Assembly (NCBI GenBank): GCA_013368375.1 | Contig: JAACJP010000003.1 | Coordinates: 1,364,001 to 1,428,000, forward strand | Origin: Tricholomella constricta | Lineage: Eukaryota; Basidiomycota; Agaricomycetes; Agaricales; Lyophyllaceae | DNA: 64,000 nucleotides | Direction: 5' to 3' | Shown: positions 28,581 through 40,170 of the stretch, piece by piece | Layout: every line of letters begins with the position of its first letter | Position numbering within the stretch: the stretch's first letter is position 1 | Made by a program: the position numbers and the translations under genes | Notes under the pieces: generated by a model | The model's database searches: none | What the model was told of the DNA's origin: nothing | What the model saw: only the letters and a program-made list of their open reading frames with translations

Positions 28581-29702
28581 TCAAATACATACCCAACTTC
28601 AGTTTTGGTCTATCGTGATATTGTACTTGTGCGTGTCCGTTTACTCGGCAGCGATCCCGACAGCTGGAATTGGACCATTCGCCATCTATTGAAGCCACCT
28701 GGTGGCGGAAAACATGACCGTAGCATATTTCCCATTTCCCTGGTCAGGTACAAAGAATGAAGGGTAAGTATGTCCTCAGCTCATCGCTCATTGGATTGAA
28801 TTTTTTTAGGCACAAAGCAAGCTCATTATATGATGTCAACATCCGGTTTCAGCAGTTGTACAGGGCGAGGACAGTAACAAGCCTGAATGACGCGAGTGAC
28901 TCAAACGCTCGGGCTCTTTACGAGTATTGAATAGGGAGGCACGCGCCACAACCCCGTTGAGATCTAGTTCCGTTCGTAAGCACTCATCCTGGAACTCAGA
29001 AAGCGGGCCTAATTCTTTTAACTTGAGGTGGAAGAGGCTTCAAGGTCGCGTGAGATAAGAGTCTCGAAGCAAATGTATTGAATATGTAGTCCAAGGTATT
29101 GTAGTCAGATTTTTGGGTAGTGGTGCCCAGGAGCATGGTCAATCACACCCCGACAGCCTGGCGGAACCTAATTGTCAAATGGAGGAATGTCGTTCCGGAA
29201 TTCCTCCATTGGCTAATCCATCGACGTGCCGAATACCGGTAAATCATATCGCGCAACGGGATCTGGATTCGCAGAAGATTGCTGGCTATAGGACTAACTG
29301 AAACTCCCTAGAATAATGCCTACTATAACAACAGTTATGAAGAAATATTGGCGATAAGTTGATTCCGATTTAGCGGACGATTCATCATGAAGGACTGATA
29401 TGGCTCTGATTTCATTGATTAGATCGTATCAACTCATGTTGTAAATGGGAAAAGGGACCGTCCAGCGCTTGTAGGTCCACATTTTTGTCAGGGTAGACGT
29501 GGTCTTCTGACCCAGGGAGTGTGTCGGACACAAATTCTTTCGAAGTTTGGGTGGCTGGGTTGCTTTGCACGGATTTGCCTATTTGCCTTCCCGGTCCTTC
29601 TTATATCAGGACTCCATCCGGTTGACAGCCCACCATTTTCATTGATTAGGGTCCTGTCACCCCATCGCCTCTTCACAGGTCAAGTCTACGATCTTTGCGG
29701 CA
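28581..29702. other. Intergenic, nothing recognised
   Basis: Short ORFs only, none with coding character or matching splice signals. Ends in the 5' region of the Zn2Cys6 gene. Confidence 0.5.
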
Positions 29703-31232
29703 ATGATACCATCCCACAACGTCTACGAGCCCACCAGATCCCTCACTCAAGTACATCCATCAAACCAGACCACGCCATTGCAGCACTCAGTTTACGCGCA
29801 GATGCCGGCATCACCAACCGCTACTTTACAGAATCATCACGAGGTCGGTCGTAGTCTATTAATTTATGCCTCAACCACACATTGACCTTTGCATTGATCA
29901 GGCTCTCATGCCGGGGATTGCTGAACCAGAGCCTCTCTCGGCGTATGCTCGCTGGAAAATCGAGGAAGACGAGAGATTTTACGCGACGTTCCCACAAGCA
30001 CGGCACGCGGCAGACCAATACAACATAATTTCCAGTGCCTATCTGGAGGGTACTGGCTACTATTACGATGTCGACGGTCGCGTCGCCATTCACGCAGAAC
30101 CAAATAACACAAGCAATCCATCGTCCTTGGCGTCGTCGAACTCGCCTTCGGGAGAACTTTCAGTCAGCACCGAAATTCAGCCACTCCATTACAGCTACGA
30201 CTGTCTCCCCCAGCCCGGACTAACTCAGGCTCCTGTTTCCGTCTCTACGCCGCACATTCCGCGGGATCGTGTCACGCGAAGAAGTAGACACGAAGCTCAT
30301 CCATCGAATCAACACAACGTAAGTGCCCCCCTCTCTCGCCATTCTTGATTGGTTGACGGAATCCTGTGTCCAGGCGTCCGGGCCTGACCCTGTGCATCTC
30401 TACCCATACGGCCCATTCGTTGAGGTTATTCAGACTAACGTTGTAGTCCCATCACAACATACCTCGTCCCATCCTGAGCCACCCTACATGGATTATCTTC
30501 CTTCTCCAACGTCGTCCACTTCGTCAAGCACCTCAACCCTGTACGAAGTTGAGAACCACGGTCTTTATCAGGCGCCCGCCCAATGCGACGAAACAATTCA
30601 CAGTGCCTCACAGCCATCGCGACGTGAAGATCACTATCCATCACACCATATTCATGCTCACCAAGACCAACGTACCTCTTACAACTTTTATCCAACGAAC
30701 AAATTACATTACATGCGACCCGCTGGCTGGCCCACCGTACGCTCACCCTCACCTCGTGGCATCCGCCTCAGCCCTCTTCCCCCGTCCAGGAGACCACTAG
30801 CCAAGAAACCCCCACTCGCCTGCCTCTTCTGCCGTGGCAGGAAGATTGCATGTGGACCCCCCGATCCTGGAAGCTCAGATAGAAGCTGCAAGTGAGTTCT
30901 TTCCTTTGAGCTCACCCCCGTCTCCTATCTGTCTCGCCTTTTCTGGCCAAGTGGCGATCGCGCACTACGTCCTCGCGCTGATGCATGATGCACGAGGACA
31001 GCTGATGACGGTGTCAGCGTTTCCCGAATTAGCGATGTCATTGACTTGTCCGATGTGAGGCTGATGCTGCTTCTGCCTTCTTTGTGTCAGCCAATGCCAG
31101 AGGCGTTCCATCAAGTGCGAGTACCCCTTGGAGAGCCGCCGCGGCATGCGTAAGAAGAAGGTCCACGCAGCGCATCTCAACACTGCGGGCCCCAAGGTTA
31201 GGCTGGGGAGGAGGTCGCGAGCACTGCAGTAG
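29703..31232 (+). CDS. Zn2Cys6 transcription factor, C-terminal DNA-binding domain
   Basis: Model of four exons: 29703-29843, 29902-30318, 30374-30891 and 31091-31232, about 405 aa, all in frame. Residues up to about 340 are Ser/Pro/Tyr/His-rich and probably disordered. The binuclear zinc cluster is completed only by splicing exon 3 to exon 4: ACLFCRGRKIAC ... CNQCQRRSIKC, spacing C-x2-C-x6-C-x11-C-x2-C-x6-C. A basic stretch (SRRGMRKKK) follows and should contact DNA. It lacks a fungal_trans middle domain. A cluster at the C-terminus is seen in a group of basidiomycete regulators. The first intron has an unusual GTCGGT donor, so the start could instead be the ATG at 29866. Target genes unknown. 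Confidence 0.8.
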
Positions 31233-31740
31233 AAGCCTGCATTTCTGGGAGGATGGGGAGTCATGGTGGACACTATTTTTTTGAAAATTATTGACTGCGA
31301 CTTTGCGCACTGCAAACCCGTTAATGCCCGTCGGCGTTCTGTTCTTAGCTTTCTTGGTATCAGCGACATGGAGACAACGTGAAAAGTCCGTGTCCTCCGC
31401 ATATTATCATGTTTACCTTACTGTAGCATATGTGATGGATATATATGTATCATGTACATAGATGTTTTTGTCCCCCACGTATCTACGACGTGACCATTGT
31501 CATTTTGGGCATCCTTGTGTTCTCAACATTTATGTAATGAACGTTTTCCAGTACAGGCGTTTACGTGTGGTCCAACATGTGTTACAGATGAAGCGAGGAC
31601 TGCAATAAGGAATGTGGTAAATGTCAAAGATACCGTGACTAAGATGATATATCATGGACGATAGGAGAGCGATCGATAGACGTAAAGGTAAATAAAAGCA
31701 GCATGAGGAAAGCAAAACCCAAGAAAAGCAAAGGAAAACC
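31233..31740. other. Intergenic between convergent genes
   Basis: AT-rich sequence between the ends of the Zn2Cys6 gene and the kinase gene; expected to hold both 3' ends. No gene seen. Confidence 0.6.
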
Positions 31741-34280
31741 TCAGCCATGACGAGCGACTTTTTGAGGGTGGCGAGTCGAGCGCCTTGGCTGGACGATGGG
31801 CTCCTCCTCGTTCTCAGCGCCCTTCGCAGCTCGGCCACGTGTTGTCTTCCTGGCCGGTGAGGGTGCAGCCCTGCGCTTACCACGGGCCGCTTTCCCTGTA
31901 GTACCCGTGGCAGCTTTGTTCAGGTCGTCATCGGAGCCTGTGCTCTTCTTGCTGGCGGGCGCATTACTCGAAGGGCTGGATCCGTTGATCACGGCGTCCA
32001 CAGAGGCTTCTTCTGGTAGTGGCGTCAACTCCGAATAGACGCGCTTATTCTGCCCTTTCGCGTTCCAATTGCTTGGGCCGGCCACCTGTTGGTCTTGTTG
32101 CTGTTGCGCGGCGGCATTCGCGATCATCTCCCAGGAGGGCTCCGGGATAGGTTTGCCCTCCTCGGCTGCCTGTAAAAGGACATGGCTTCCGCGCTGGAGG
32201 GGTGCGGTCCTGGAAATATCACGCTTGATACCGGCAGCTACCGAGCCATTGGGAAAGGCTCCTGGGATGGCTGGAATGCTTGAAGCAGTGGAAGGTTGGA
32301 TGTGAAGTTTTTGAAAGCCTGCGTTCACAGAACCACGAAAGCTGTCATCGCTGTCTCCGGCAGAGGAAACCATAGAGTAATCTCCTGTTGGAATGCTGCT
32401 GGTAGTGTTGCCAGCACGATGATCGTAGACGGGGGTATATGATGCCAACCAAGGGTGAGTAAGAGCCTCAGTGAGCGTCATCCGTTGTCGGGGATCCTCT
32501 TCGAGAAGACCTCGAATGAAATCTTGGGCTGAGAGAGATGTCAGGAAAGCACAGAAAGTAAAGGGGACAAACATACCAGCATCGCTAACGTTCATGTTTG
32601 CGAGACAACTCCAGTCGATAGTGCGCTCGGAGACTCGAGTGCGAATATCCCTCTGGGTCTCGTCCTCGATGAAAGGACTAGCGTTCGTCAGCCTACGGGA
32701 TGGTCGTTAACAGCGTGTCAGAAACGATACATTGATGCAACATACATTGAGAAGACGATAACCCCGACGCTCCAACTATCGACGACGTTGTCATAACCTT
32801 CGTTATTCTCCTGCCTGACAACTTCGGGTGCCAAGTAGCTTGGAGTACCACACATAGTCTGGAGAGAAAGTTAGCGAGGAGGAGAAACTTTACGTATGAA
32901 GAACGCACCCTCAACATAGTCAGGCTATCCACGAACTTAGCGAGGCCGAAGTCGGCAACCTTGACGATGGGTGGATTGTCCTTGGTGAGAAGGACATTCT
33001 ATGAAAGTGGTAGCATTAGCGTGACCTTTTGTGTCACAGACAAAGGTGGTCTATACCTCTGGTTTGAGATCACGATGAGCCACGTTCTTGGAGTGGATGT
33101 ACTAGAGAAAATGTAAGGGACAATTAGGGTCAAGAAATGAGGCTCGTACTGATAGAGCATCACAGAGTTGATATGTTATGTGCTGAGCGCAAGCCTCGCC
33201 TAGAGTGAAATATATGTTAATTTTGGTGGACGGAGACAGAAACTGGAGACTCACTGAGGCCATTGTTCTTGAGAATGTAATCGAGGAGGTCGCCACCTTC
33301 AACGAGTTCCAGGACTAGATCTGAGGGGCATATAAGCCAAATGTCAACCGAAATGATGTCCGAGGACGCACTGATGTCGTTAGAGTTCTCCTGGAAGAAG
33401 ACCTCTTTGAGCTCGCAGATGTTCGGATGTTTTAGCCTTTCTAGAATACTAATCTCCCGCATGAAGGTGTCGTTCCGAGGACGGGTTTGTTGCTGCTGCT
33501 CCCCTGGTGAACGAACATTCCTGCCTTCCTGGATCATTTTGACCGCAACCCACTGGCCGGTTCTACGGCAGATAGCCTTCATAACGACGGCAAAGGAACC
33601 TTTACCCAGCTCTTGGGTGAGATCATAAAAGGCGTAAAGCCCGGTGGTGGGTGGCCCACCCGCAACATGGCGGTAGATAAAACCTAGTTTGGAGCATTAG
33701 ACAGAAAAACGACACAAGACTCGAATGCACTAACGATAATCTTCGAGACCCCCATTTTGGGGCTGCGGGATACTGGTGCCGAATGCAATTTCGTTCCCTT
33801 CGCGAAGGATACGCGTTTGGCCTTTACCAATCTTGCTACCGTTGATCTAGGTATGCTTGGAATCAGCGACCTACGAAAATTGTGTTAATAGTGACTCACA
33901 AAGGTACCATTGCTCGAAAGATCGTGAACTACAACGTTCGTGCTCTCCTCAGATCCATCCCAGGTGATAGTGCAATGCAGGTTGCCTAAGACGAATGAGC
34001 TATTCCGTTCGTAGCCAAGCGCAAGGAACGCGTACTCACTAACTTTGAACCCCGGGAGGACGACCTGGTTCTGTTCAGTGTTCCGTCCGATCGTGTAACG
34101 CGGGTTGATCTTCCAAAAGTCGATCCTGGTAAGGGCTGCGCTGCAAGGCTGGAGGTACCCCCAGAGATGGGAGTCAACGGCAGGGTTGGACTGTTGGGAC
34201 GCTTGCTGGGTGGACTGAGTCTGCTGTTGGGTTTCCTCCATTCCATCATCGTTCATCAGATTATCGTTGGAATCATCCAT
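31741..34280 (-). CDS. CHK2: CHK2/Cds1-type FHA-domain checkpoint kinase
   Basis: Eleven exons (minus strand, 5' to 3'): 34280-34040, 33985-33900, 33846-33735, 33683-33372, 33320-33255, 33199-33150, 33101-33057, 32998-32909, 32858-32746, 32692-32577 and 32528-31741. They join in frame to 672 aa. The N-terminus holds an SQ/TQ cluster ([16 protein letters not shown]), then an FHA domain ([29 protein letters not shown]), then a kinase domain: LGKGSFAVV loop, VAVK lysine, HRDLKPEN, DFG and [10 protein letters not shown]. The tail is basic, with likely nuclear signals. SQ/TQ cluster, one FHA and kinase in this order define the CHK2/Cds1 group, activated by ATM/ATR-type kinases after DNA damage through FHA-phosphothreonine dimerisation. 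Confidence 0.93.
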
Positions 34281-35053
34281 AGCGAGCGCGGTGCTTTGGG
34301 GGAGGGTACGTTTGTTTGAGGGCCGTTTGGCTGAGAAATTTTGGCTTTTATAGCAAAGACGCGCTTTCAAGCCCCGATGGTTAGAGGAGAGCTTTGACCC
34401 GCAATGGTCACGGTGTTGTAAGTTGAAAGGGAAAGTTGGAGGACAACTGTCGCGATTCGCGTGGCGTAAACACACAAAAGAACCCTGAGTCGGCGAATCT
34501 GATCAGAATTAGGCATTAGAGGACATACAAGATGGAGATTTGACCTTGATAGGGGCTGGCTGTGGGGAGAGCTTGGGCAACGCTTTGGCAGCGACTTTAA
34601 CAGCTTTGACCCACTGTCCAAAACAATAACATAAAACCACGCCCACGTGCCCGTTACGCGAGTGCCCAGCTTCATTGTCTTATATTTAGTCTACAATTCC
34701 CTGCCCGCTTTGCCCTGACAGTCCATAATCTTCTGCCAAGTCACGCTATCTACATTGTTCTGAGTTCAGGGTTCGAAACAACACCTGTGAGCGACGCGTT
34801 TCCACACGTAACTACTGATCTTGTCGGGGGCCATTGTATCGATAATCACCCTTTACTATTTTGCTCGTGCAGCTTCTCAAGTTCTACATCTATAATTTGC
34901 TCACTAGATACCGTAACCAAGTTAGTGACAAACGAGCAAGATATTTAGTTGTGGGCGACATACTGTGGCATCGCATTGTAATTGTGTGAGACACAGGCCA
35001 GGGCCCTTTCCGCCAGTCTACAGACATGGATGTAACTTGTTGGTAAGCCTGCT
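34281..35053. other. Upstream region of the kinase gene, nothing else recognised
   Basis: The minus-strand frame continues open upstream of the kinase ATG but shows no coding character. No other gene is supported. Confidence 0.5.
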
Positions 35054-35242
35054 TTACGAGACGTTGTCGTTACACACCCCACGGTGGTAACAGCAAATCT
35101 GATCCCGGCGTACGAAGGAGCAATGTTTGTTGGTGAAACAACTTGGGTATTTGGGACAATCACGGTTTCCTTGAGCAGATTCCGCCATGCTTGCGCAGAC
35201 GAAGAGACAGACGACGGCCCAGATACTAGTAATGCACTTCAT
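35054..35242 (-). CDS. Small secreted cysteine-rich protein (knottin-like spacing)
   Basis: A single-exon ORF of 62 aa. Residues 1-25 form a clear signal peptide (MKCITSIWAVVCLFVCASMA, cleavage near ESAQG). The mature part of about 37 residues has six cysteines spaced C-x5-C-x5-C-x8-C-C-x6-C, an arrangement compatible with three disulfides of an inhibitor-cystine-knot type. No database family can be named from sequence alone. Such proteins in agaricomycetes include effectors, defence peptides and mating-unrelated secreted peptides; the role here is unknown. An intron after the visible ORF cannot be excluded. Confidence 0.5.
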   Translation of the reverse strand: MKCITSIWAVVCLFVCASMAESAQGNRDCPKYPSCFTNKHCSFVRRDQICCYHRGVCNDNVS

Positions 35243-35638
35243 CTACAACTCGACAGAAACTGGGCTCATCAAATGGTCCATAAGCGCCATGGAACATAGA
35301 GAACTCACCGGAAAAGACAGAGTTGCAGACTTGCAGTGGCTGCTGTTTCACAAGACCCACCCGATGAACTCAGCGATGGTCCACAAATTGATGGCCCAGA
35401 GCGCCCATTTCAGAACAACACGTATCTTTCCTGGAAAATGGCTAAGACAGGTTAGCATTATAATAGGCTAGTCCAGGAGTACCAACGCTGACGTCCCAAA
35501 GACTCGGCAAGTCGGTTAACCAGTGTTGAACTACTTATGCAGTTTGACGTCAAGAATGGTGCAGAGATGTCAGTGCATAGATGAAATAGGTGCCCATTAC
35601 ACGCTTCGCAGACGACATCCATATGCATAACCTGACGA
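35243..35638. other. Intergenic, nothing recognised
   Basis: A plus-strand ORF crosses it but shows no motif or splice support. Confidence 0.5.
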
Positions 35639-36916
35639 TTACGAAGCCTTGAGTTCATCGTGTAACTGGCGAATAAGGCCCGGGCCTGTCCTACAACAAC
35701 CTCCAACTACAACTCCGGCCCAAACGCCAGGGCGATCCCAGAATTCAACGTCAATAGTTTTCTTGAGATCCAACGCCCACGTATGTCTTTTGTCATCCGA
35801 CGCAAGTACCCATGATCGAGTGATTAAATCATAGATGTCCCCGCCATTGGGATAGAGCACGAGCCAGGGCGCCTCGCGAGTGGGGGCGTGGAGCTGCTCT
35901 ACGGCCGCAGACATCTCCCGCGCGAGGCCAGAGATTAATTCTGGAGAAGTGCAATTAATACCGATGCCAGTTGGGGTTGGCTCTGCGCCAAGTAACCCCA
36001 ATGTCTGTTCCGAAGGCTTCCAAAGCAAAGCAGCAAAGACGAGGTCTTGGACGGTCAGGTGTGGACCCCCTGCAAACTGAGTCTGCGGACATTTCCCATT
36101 CGGGAGCACAAAGGTGATCCACCAAGGCTTCGGCGCAAGGTCCACACCCTCTGCAGCCATGGTTTCCTTTAACGAAAGCATCGCCATCCGGATTGCCTTC
36201 ACCTCCCGCACGAGTGGGACAGTCTCGAACGCAATAATGTCGATAATCGACCATGCCTCAGGATCCCGCGCAAATATGAGGAGACGGTCCAAGTGGAACT
36301 GCGCCAACGCGTGGATGGATTCTTGCTCAGCCTCTACATCGTCCTCATCGAATGCGTTGTACATGGGCTTCATGTCTGAGAATCCGATGGGGCCGTAAGG
36401 TGGCGGATAGAACCCGTCAAATTCCTGTGCAGGCGAGAGGCTCGCGCCAAATGGGCCGAGGGATAGGGCGATTTTGACGGCGACATCTGGGTCGGATTCA
36501 TTCAGGAAAGATGTTCGCGCATCATTGGCAAGATGAATAGCTTTGAGCATGGTATTCGTAGCCTCGAAATCAGAGTACCCTGCCTTTCTAAACGTCTCTT
36601 CAGAACCTTGATATCTGCGAGTGAAACGTAAATTCATTATTAGTGGCAGATGGCCCTTGATACTCACGTAGATGTTAGAATTATCCTAGCCCCGGCTCGC
36701 ATAAAAGCTAGATGCGTTTCGACAATAGTCTCCGGGTGATCCAAGATCTGCTGAGCAGACCACAGTGGCGACTTCAACGATATGTCCATGCCGAAGAGCT
36801 CTTCAAGAGTAGTTCCCTGGTTGTGATTAGCAGTCAGATAAAGACACGCATGGTTTCACATGATAACTTGCAAGCCCTCCATCCAGGACGACGGGCGATG
36901 TTGGATAAAGCAGCAT
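35639..36916 (-). CDS. Homocysteine S-methyltransferase
   Basis: Three exons: 36916-36872, 36816-36668 and 36614-35639, 389 aa. The first intron uses a GC donor (GCAAGT) and a CAG acceptor; this splice restores the family's opening motif LDGGLGTTLEELFG. The TIM-barrel domain continues with TSTYQGSEETFRKAGY, and the three zinc cysteines are present in GIGINCTSPE and GGCCRTGP. The enzyme transfers a methyl group from S-methylmethionine (or SAM) to homocysteine to make methionine, with zinc activating the thiol; relatives are yeast Mht1 and Sam4. It acts in the cytosol. Length is slightly above yeast's, from an insertion rich in Pro/Tyr and acidic residues in the middle. Confidence 0.93.
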
Positions 36917-37991
36917 TGACGAGGTCACGGTCACATTCACGTGACAATGGGACAAACGCGTGAAGCTTTGTGACTTTAAGCTTAAGGTTGGACGCGTTAT
37001 CCTACTAAGGTTGGGACCGCTCCACGTCAACAATATCAACGACTTTGACTAGAAGTACTACCACTGTCTTCCCTTGTCTCACTTGAGTACAATCCCGATG
37101 TTAATACATGATTTTATGCTCATATATACAAGCCCCGCATCTATCTTACATCGTTTTCATAGGTTTTTAATGGTGTAAGTCCCTTGGGGTCAGGCTCACA
37201 TATAATTCATCTGGTCCAATGGGTTAGTCAAGTGAGATTGGTGCCTCTAAATTGATTTAACGATCTCTATGGATACCATGCCAACATTAGCTGTTATCCG
37301 CAATTCCGCACCCTAGCGGTCGCATTCGTATTTCTGTATAATGAGGCGCAGGAGAGCTGCGCCGCCTAGGATAAACGTCTTGCTAAGGAAGCCGGCCCCG
37401 ACTAGGGCTTTTTTTGGATGAAGCAGACGGCTTCCGGGGTTACTAAATCACAAGCGTGTGGCGCGATGGCACTTGGCTAACGTGCGGATGCTTGTGAGCG
37501 CTCAAACATAATCCGCAATGTCTTCGATGAATGTCGTCACAAGGCCATTCCAGAGTGCTCAAATTCTTCTGGAAGGCACGTCGGTCTTTGTCAAAATCTA
37601 TGCTTCCCAATCCTATTGCCCCCCCATCTTTGCGCCGGGAGAGAGGAGCATAGAGTGAAGGTTCTATTGGACAGTGGTTACGCCGGGCCGGTGGGTTACG
37701 GAGAGTGCATTGATCTGCTGGATGACGATGAGTGGATTCTGCGGGAGACATTGAGAGCATCCGAGTGTCCTGTTAAGTACTTGCTGTACTTTGGCCGCCC
37801 ATGTAGTACAAAAATCTGCTTCAATTCTGTGACAATATATTGTTGTAAGATATCTGTATGTAGGAGATTGCATCGAAGAAGATTGTTCAGTGCCTTCGTA
37901 AAGGCGCAAAGGCGTTAGTTCGAGATATTTATGGTATGCATGACAACATGAAATACAATAGAAACACATTAAACATCAGCGATCTTTACCC
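36917..37991. other. Intergenic, nothing recognised
   Basis: About 1.1 kb with short ORFs on both strands; none has motifs or splice-consistent extensions. Confidence 0.5.
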
Positions 37992-39706
37992 CTAATCCCT
38001 GTCGCGGTATACATAGTTGTCCTCATCGTCATCTGTTACGGGGAGTCGCTTAGGCAGGCTCTCTTGCCGGTATTGCCTTGGGAGTAAAGCAAGGCCACCA
38101 AAGTATAATACAGTGACAAGCTGAAAAAGAGAAATAGTTACAATCTTACAAGGTCCTAACCCAACCGAACAGGAAGGAGCTCACCGAAATCCAGACGTAG
38201 AAAAGGATATTAACTGAGTTTGGGAATGGCTCCCGGCCCGTTGTTTTCGACCATTCAACTGTGAACCCAGAGTGGACCTGAGCCATTGCGAGGGCGATGA
38301 TGAGGAGTCCCAAAACCGCATGGAAATAATTTTGTACTGGGCGACGCGTCGTGTTACGCGGTTTGACCCAATGGATGATGGCGCCTAGGGTGAGTTGGAT
38401 GCCATACAAAACGAAAATGGCAACACCAAGTTTCTGAGAGTGTGTCAAGCAAGGGATTTGTAGATCAGGCAGGTAGATTACCTTATGGGTGTCATTGAGG
38501 TGCATTGCGCCAGCCTTCGTGACTGATCCTATTCCAAGCGCGATGCCAACGATGATGGTCGGACCGGCTGCCGATATATTGAACAAACTGTATGATGTAT
38601 TTACGGTGGCAGAGCGGTAAAAACATACCGACAAGAAATTGGGCGACCCAGTGGCCGGTAAACCAGGTCGGCGTGTAGGTCCGGAGATATCGGGCAAGAA
38701 GAGCACCAGCTGGCAAGAACAGCAAGAAGCCCACGACGCAAAAAATGGCATGGGCAACGATCATGCGTTGATATGGCAGAAGAGGGATGTCGTCCGAATT
38801 TCCACCTGACGGTGCCTTGGTCGGATTAGTGCCAGAGCCCGATGTGGTTGTAGTGGATGATCTTCCTGAGAGGTCGAGAAGAACTGTTCGATATTCATAG
38901 TGCTGACGCAGGTCGGCGTCAACCTCGGACGAGCCAGGGGAATCGGTGCCGTAAGCAAAAATGATAAACTGCTGTGTGTCGATGGTTGCCTGATGAGAAT
39001 CAGGTATAAGTTGGATAAACCGTTATTTAAACGTGGCCTGAACGCACGGGAACCGAAAATCCAAAGTTCGAGCTGTCCCCCGCGATCTATAAGAAGTTAA
39101 GTCCTTCAAATTCACAATTCAGCTTTTGTTCTCACCGAAGTCAAAGAATCAGCAAGGGTCGCGACTCGCGGAGGATTCGGGTCCACAGTCGGCATCACCT
39201 CCTGAGGAGCAATGCGTTGCGAGAGGATCACCTTGCCGTCGTTAACCCACATGATTACCATGGGCGTGTTTGCCATCGCTCGACCGAATCCCCTGTGTAG
39301 TCCATTTTGAAAATCGCAATGACAAAGGCCAAGCCGTGAACTGACATTCCCATCCATCCAAGGGGACGTTTACCCAGACTTGATAGAACATCTATGTGCA
39401 CATCAATAAGTTTCATTCACGGGTCAGGGGGGAGGGCACACCCACAATCCACACTCGAACCGTTCACAATCGCCGAAACACACATCAACTATGCATGCAT
39501 AAAACGACTCAGCAATATCCCAACACCCCAATTCACCGCACGTACACTGCTGCATTTCCGGTCGGTAACTGTCGTTTGTCGCCCAGCGATAAGCTATTGA
39601 AAATGGACGCGTTCAGGTGCCATAGTGACAGAACCAGCGGATCGGAACTGACATTTCCAGTGGCTTTGGCCACCAATACGGCAAATACCAAGAGGAACGA
39701 TTTCAT
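37992..39706 (-). CDS. DOMON-cytochrome b561 membrane protein (iron-reductase type)
   Basis: The 3' exons are secure and join in frame: 39391-39346, 39292-39136, 39086-39048, 38989-38629, 38567-38482, 38433-38185 and 38120-37992. A secretory start (MKSFLLVFAVLVAKATG) lies at 39706, but the exon or exons between it and 39391 could not be fixed. The DOMON/CDH-cytochrome-like domain shows RPLGWMGMGFGRAMANTPMV and TPMVIMW. A Ser/Thr/Gly linker leads to a b561 domain of about five membrane helices with the histidines expected to hold two hemes (IVAHAIFC, FTGHWVAQ, DTHKKLG, NYFHAVLGL). Such proteins carry electrons across a membrane, for example to reduce ferric iron or support extracellular oxidative enzymes. 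The physiological acceptor is unknown. Confidence 0.82.
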
Positions 39707-40170
39707 TTTTTAGACCTGAAGGAACGGGATGCGGCGAGTGTTGGGCACGCCAGGAGTTCGCACTTTAATACCATTTCACATCAAGCGTTACCACTGTCAG
39801 TGCATCCGGGGGTAACGACTAGGCACACTGCAAGGGCCAGCGTATAGCCTTGCTGGATTAATGCGGCGCAAGTGTGTATGTCCATGGTGGTTTGAAATTG
39901 ACCGTTGGAAGGCAAATAGATGTGGAAAGAAGCCTTAGTGATATATGATACTTGATAGCGATGGTTAGCTATAGGGCTCTGCAAGGGCTCTGTCAGAGGC
40001 AACCAGAAAGAAAACATGAGCAATTTCAATTGAACCCCAGCCATCAGATCCGTACTCACAAATCCATCCATCCATCCGCGGATGTGCCTCAGTCTTTTAT
40101 CTCATACTTCAAAAAGCCGGCTTATATATGTTCACCACTAGTAGAGAATTAGATAGACGAGCACCGTATG
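39707..40170. other. Upstream of the DOMON gene; no gene supported
   Basis: A minus-strand ORF at 40071-39781 was considered and not accepted. The remainder is probably promoter of the DOMON gene and 3' flank of the API5 gene. Confidence 0.5.

Noticed and set aside
34021..34045. Unspliced FHA reading frame with an 18-residue insert
   Set aside because: The 54-bp segment 33986-34039 has GTGAGT and TTAG ends, and its removal restores the FHA motif, so it is an intron that happens to stay open.
35187..35471. Plus-strand ORF of 94 aa
   Set aside because: It starts within the antisense of the secreted peptide gene and shows no motif.
39781..40071. Minus-strand ORF of 96 aa upstream of the DOMON gene
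   Set aside because: Its hydrophobic stretch and few Cys suggested a secreted protein, but there is no signal peptide at the start, no motif and no splice-consistent extension.
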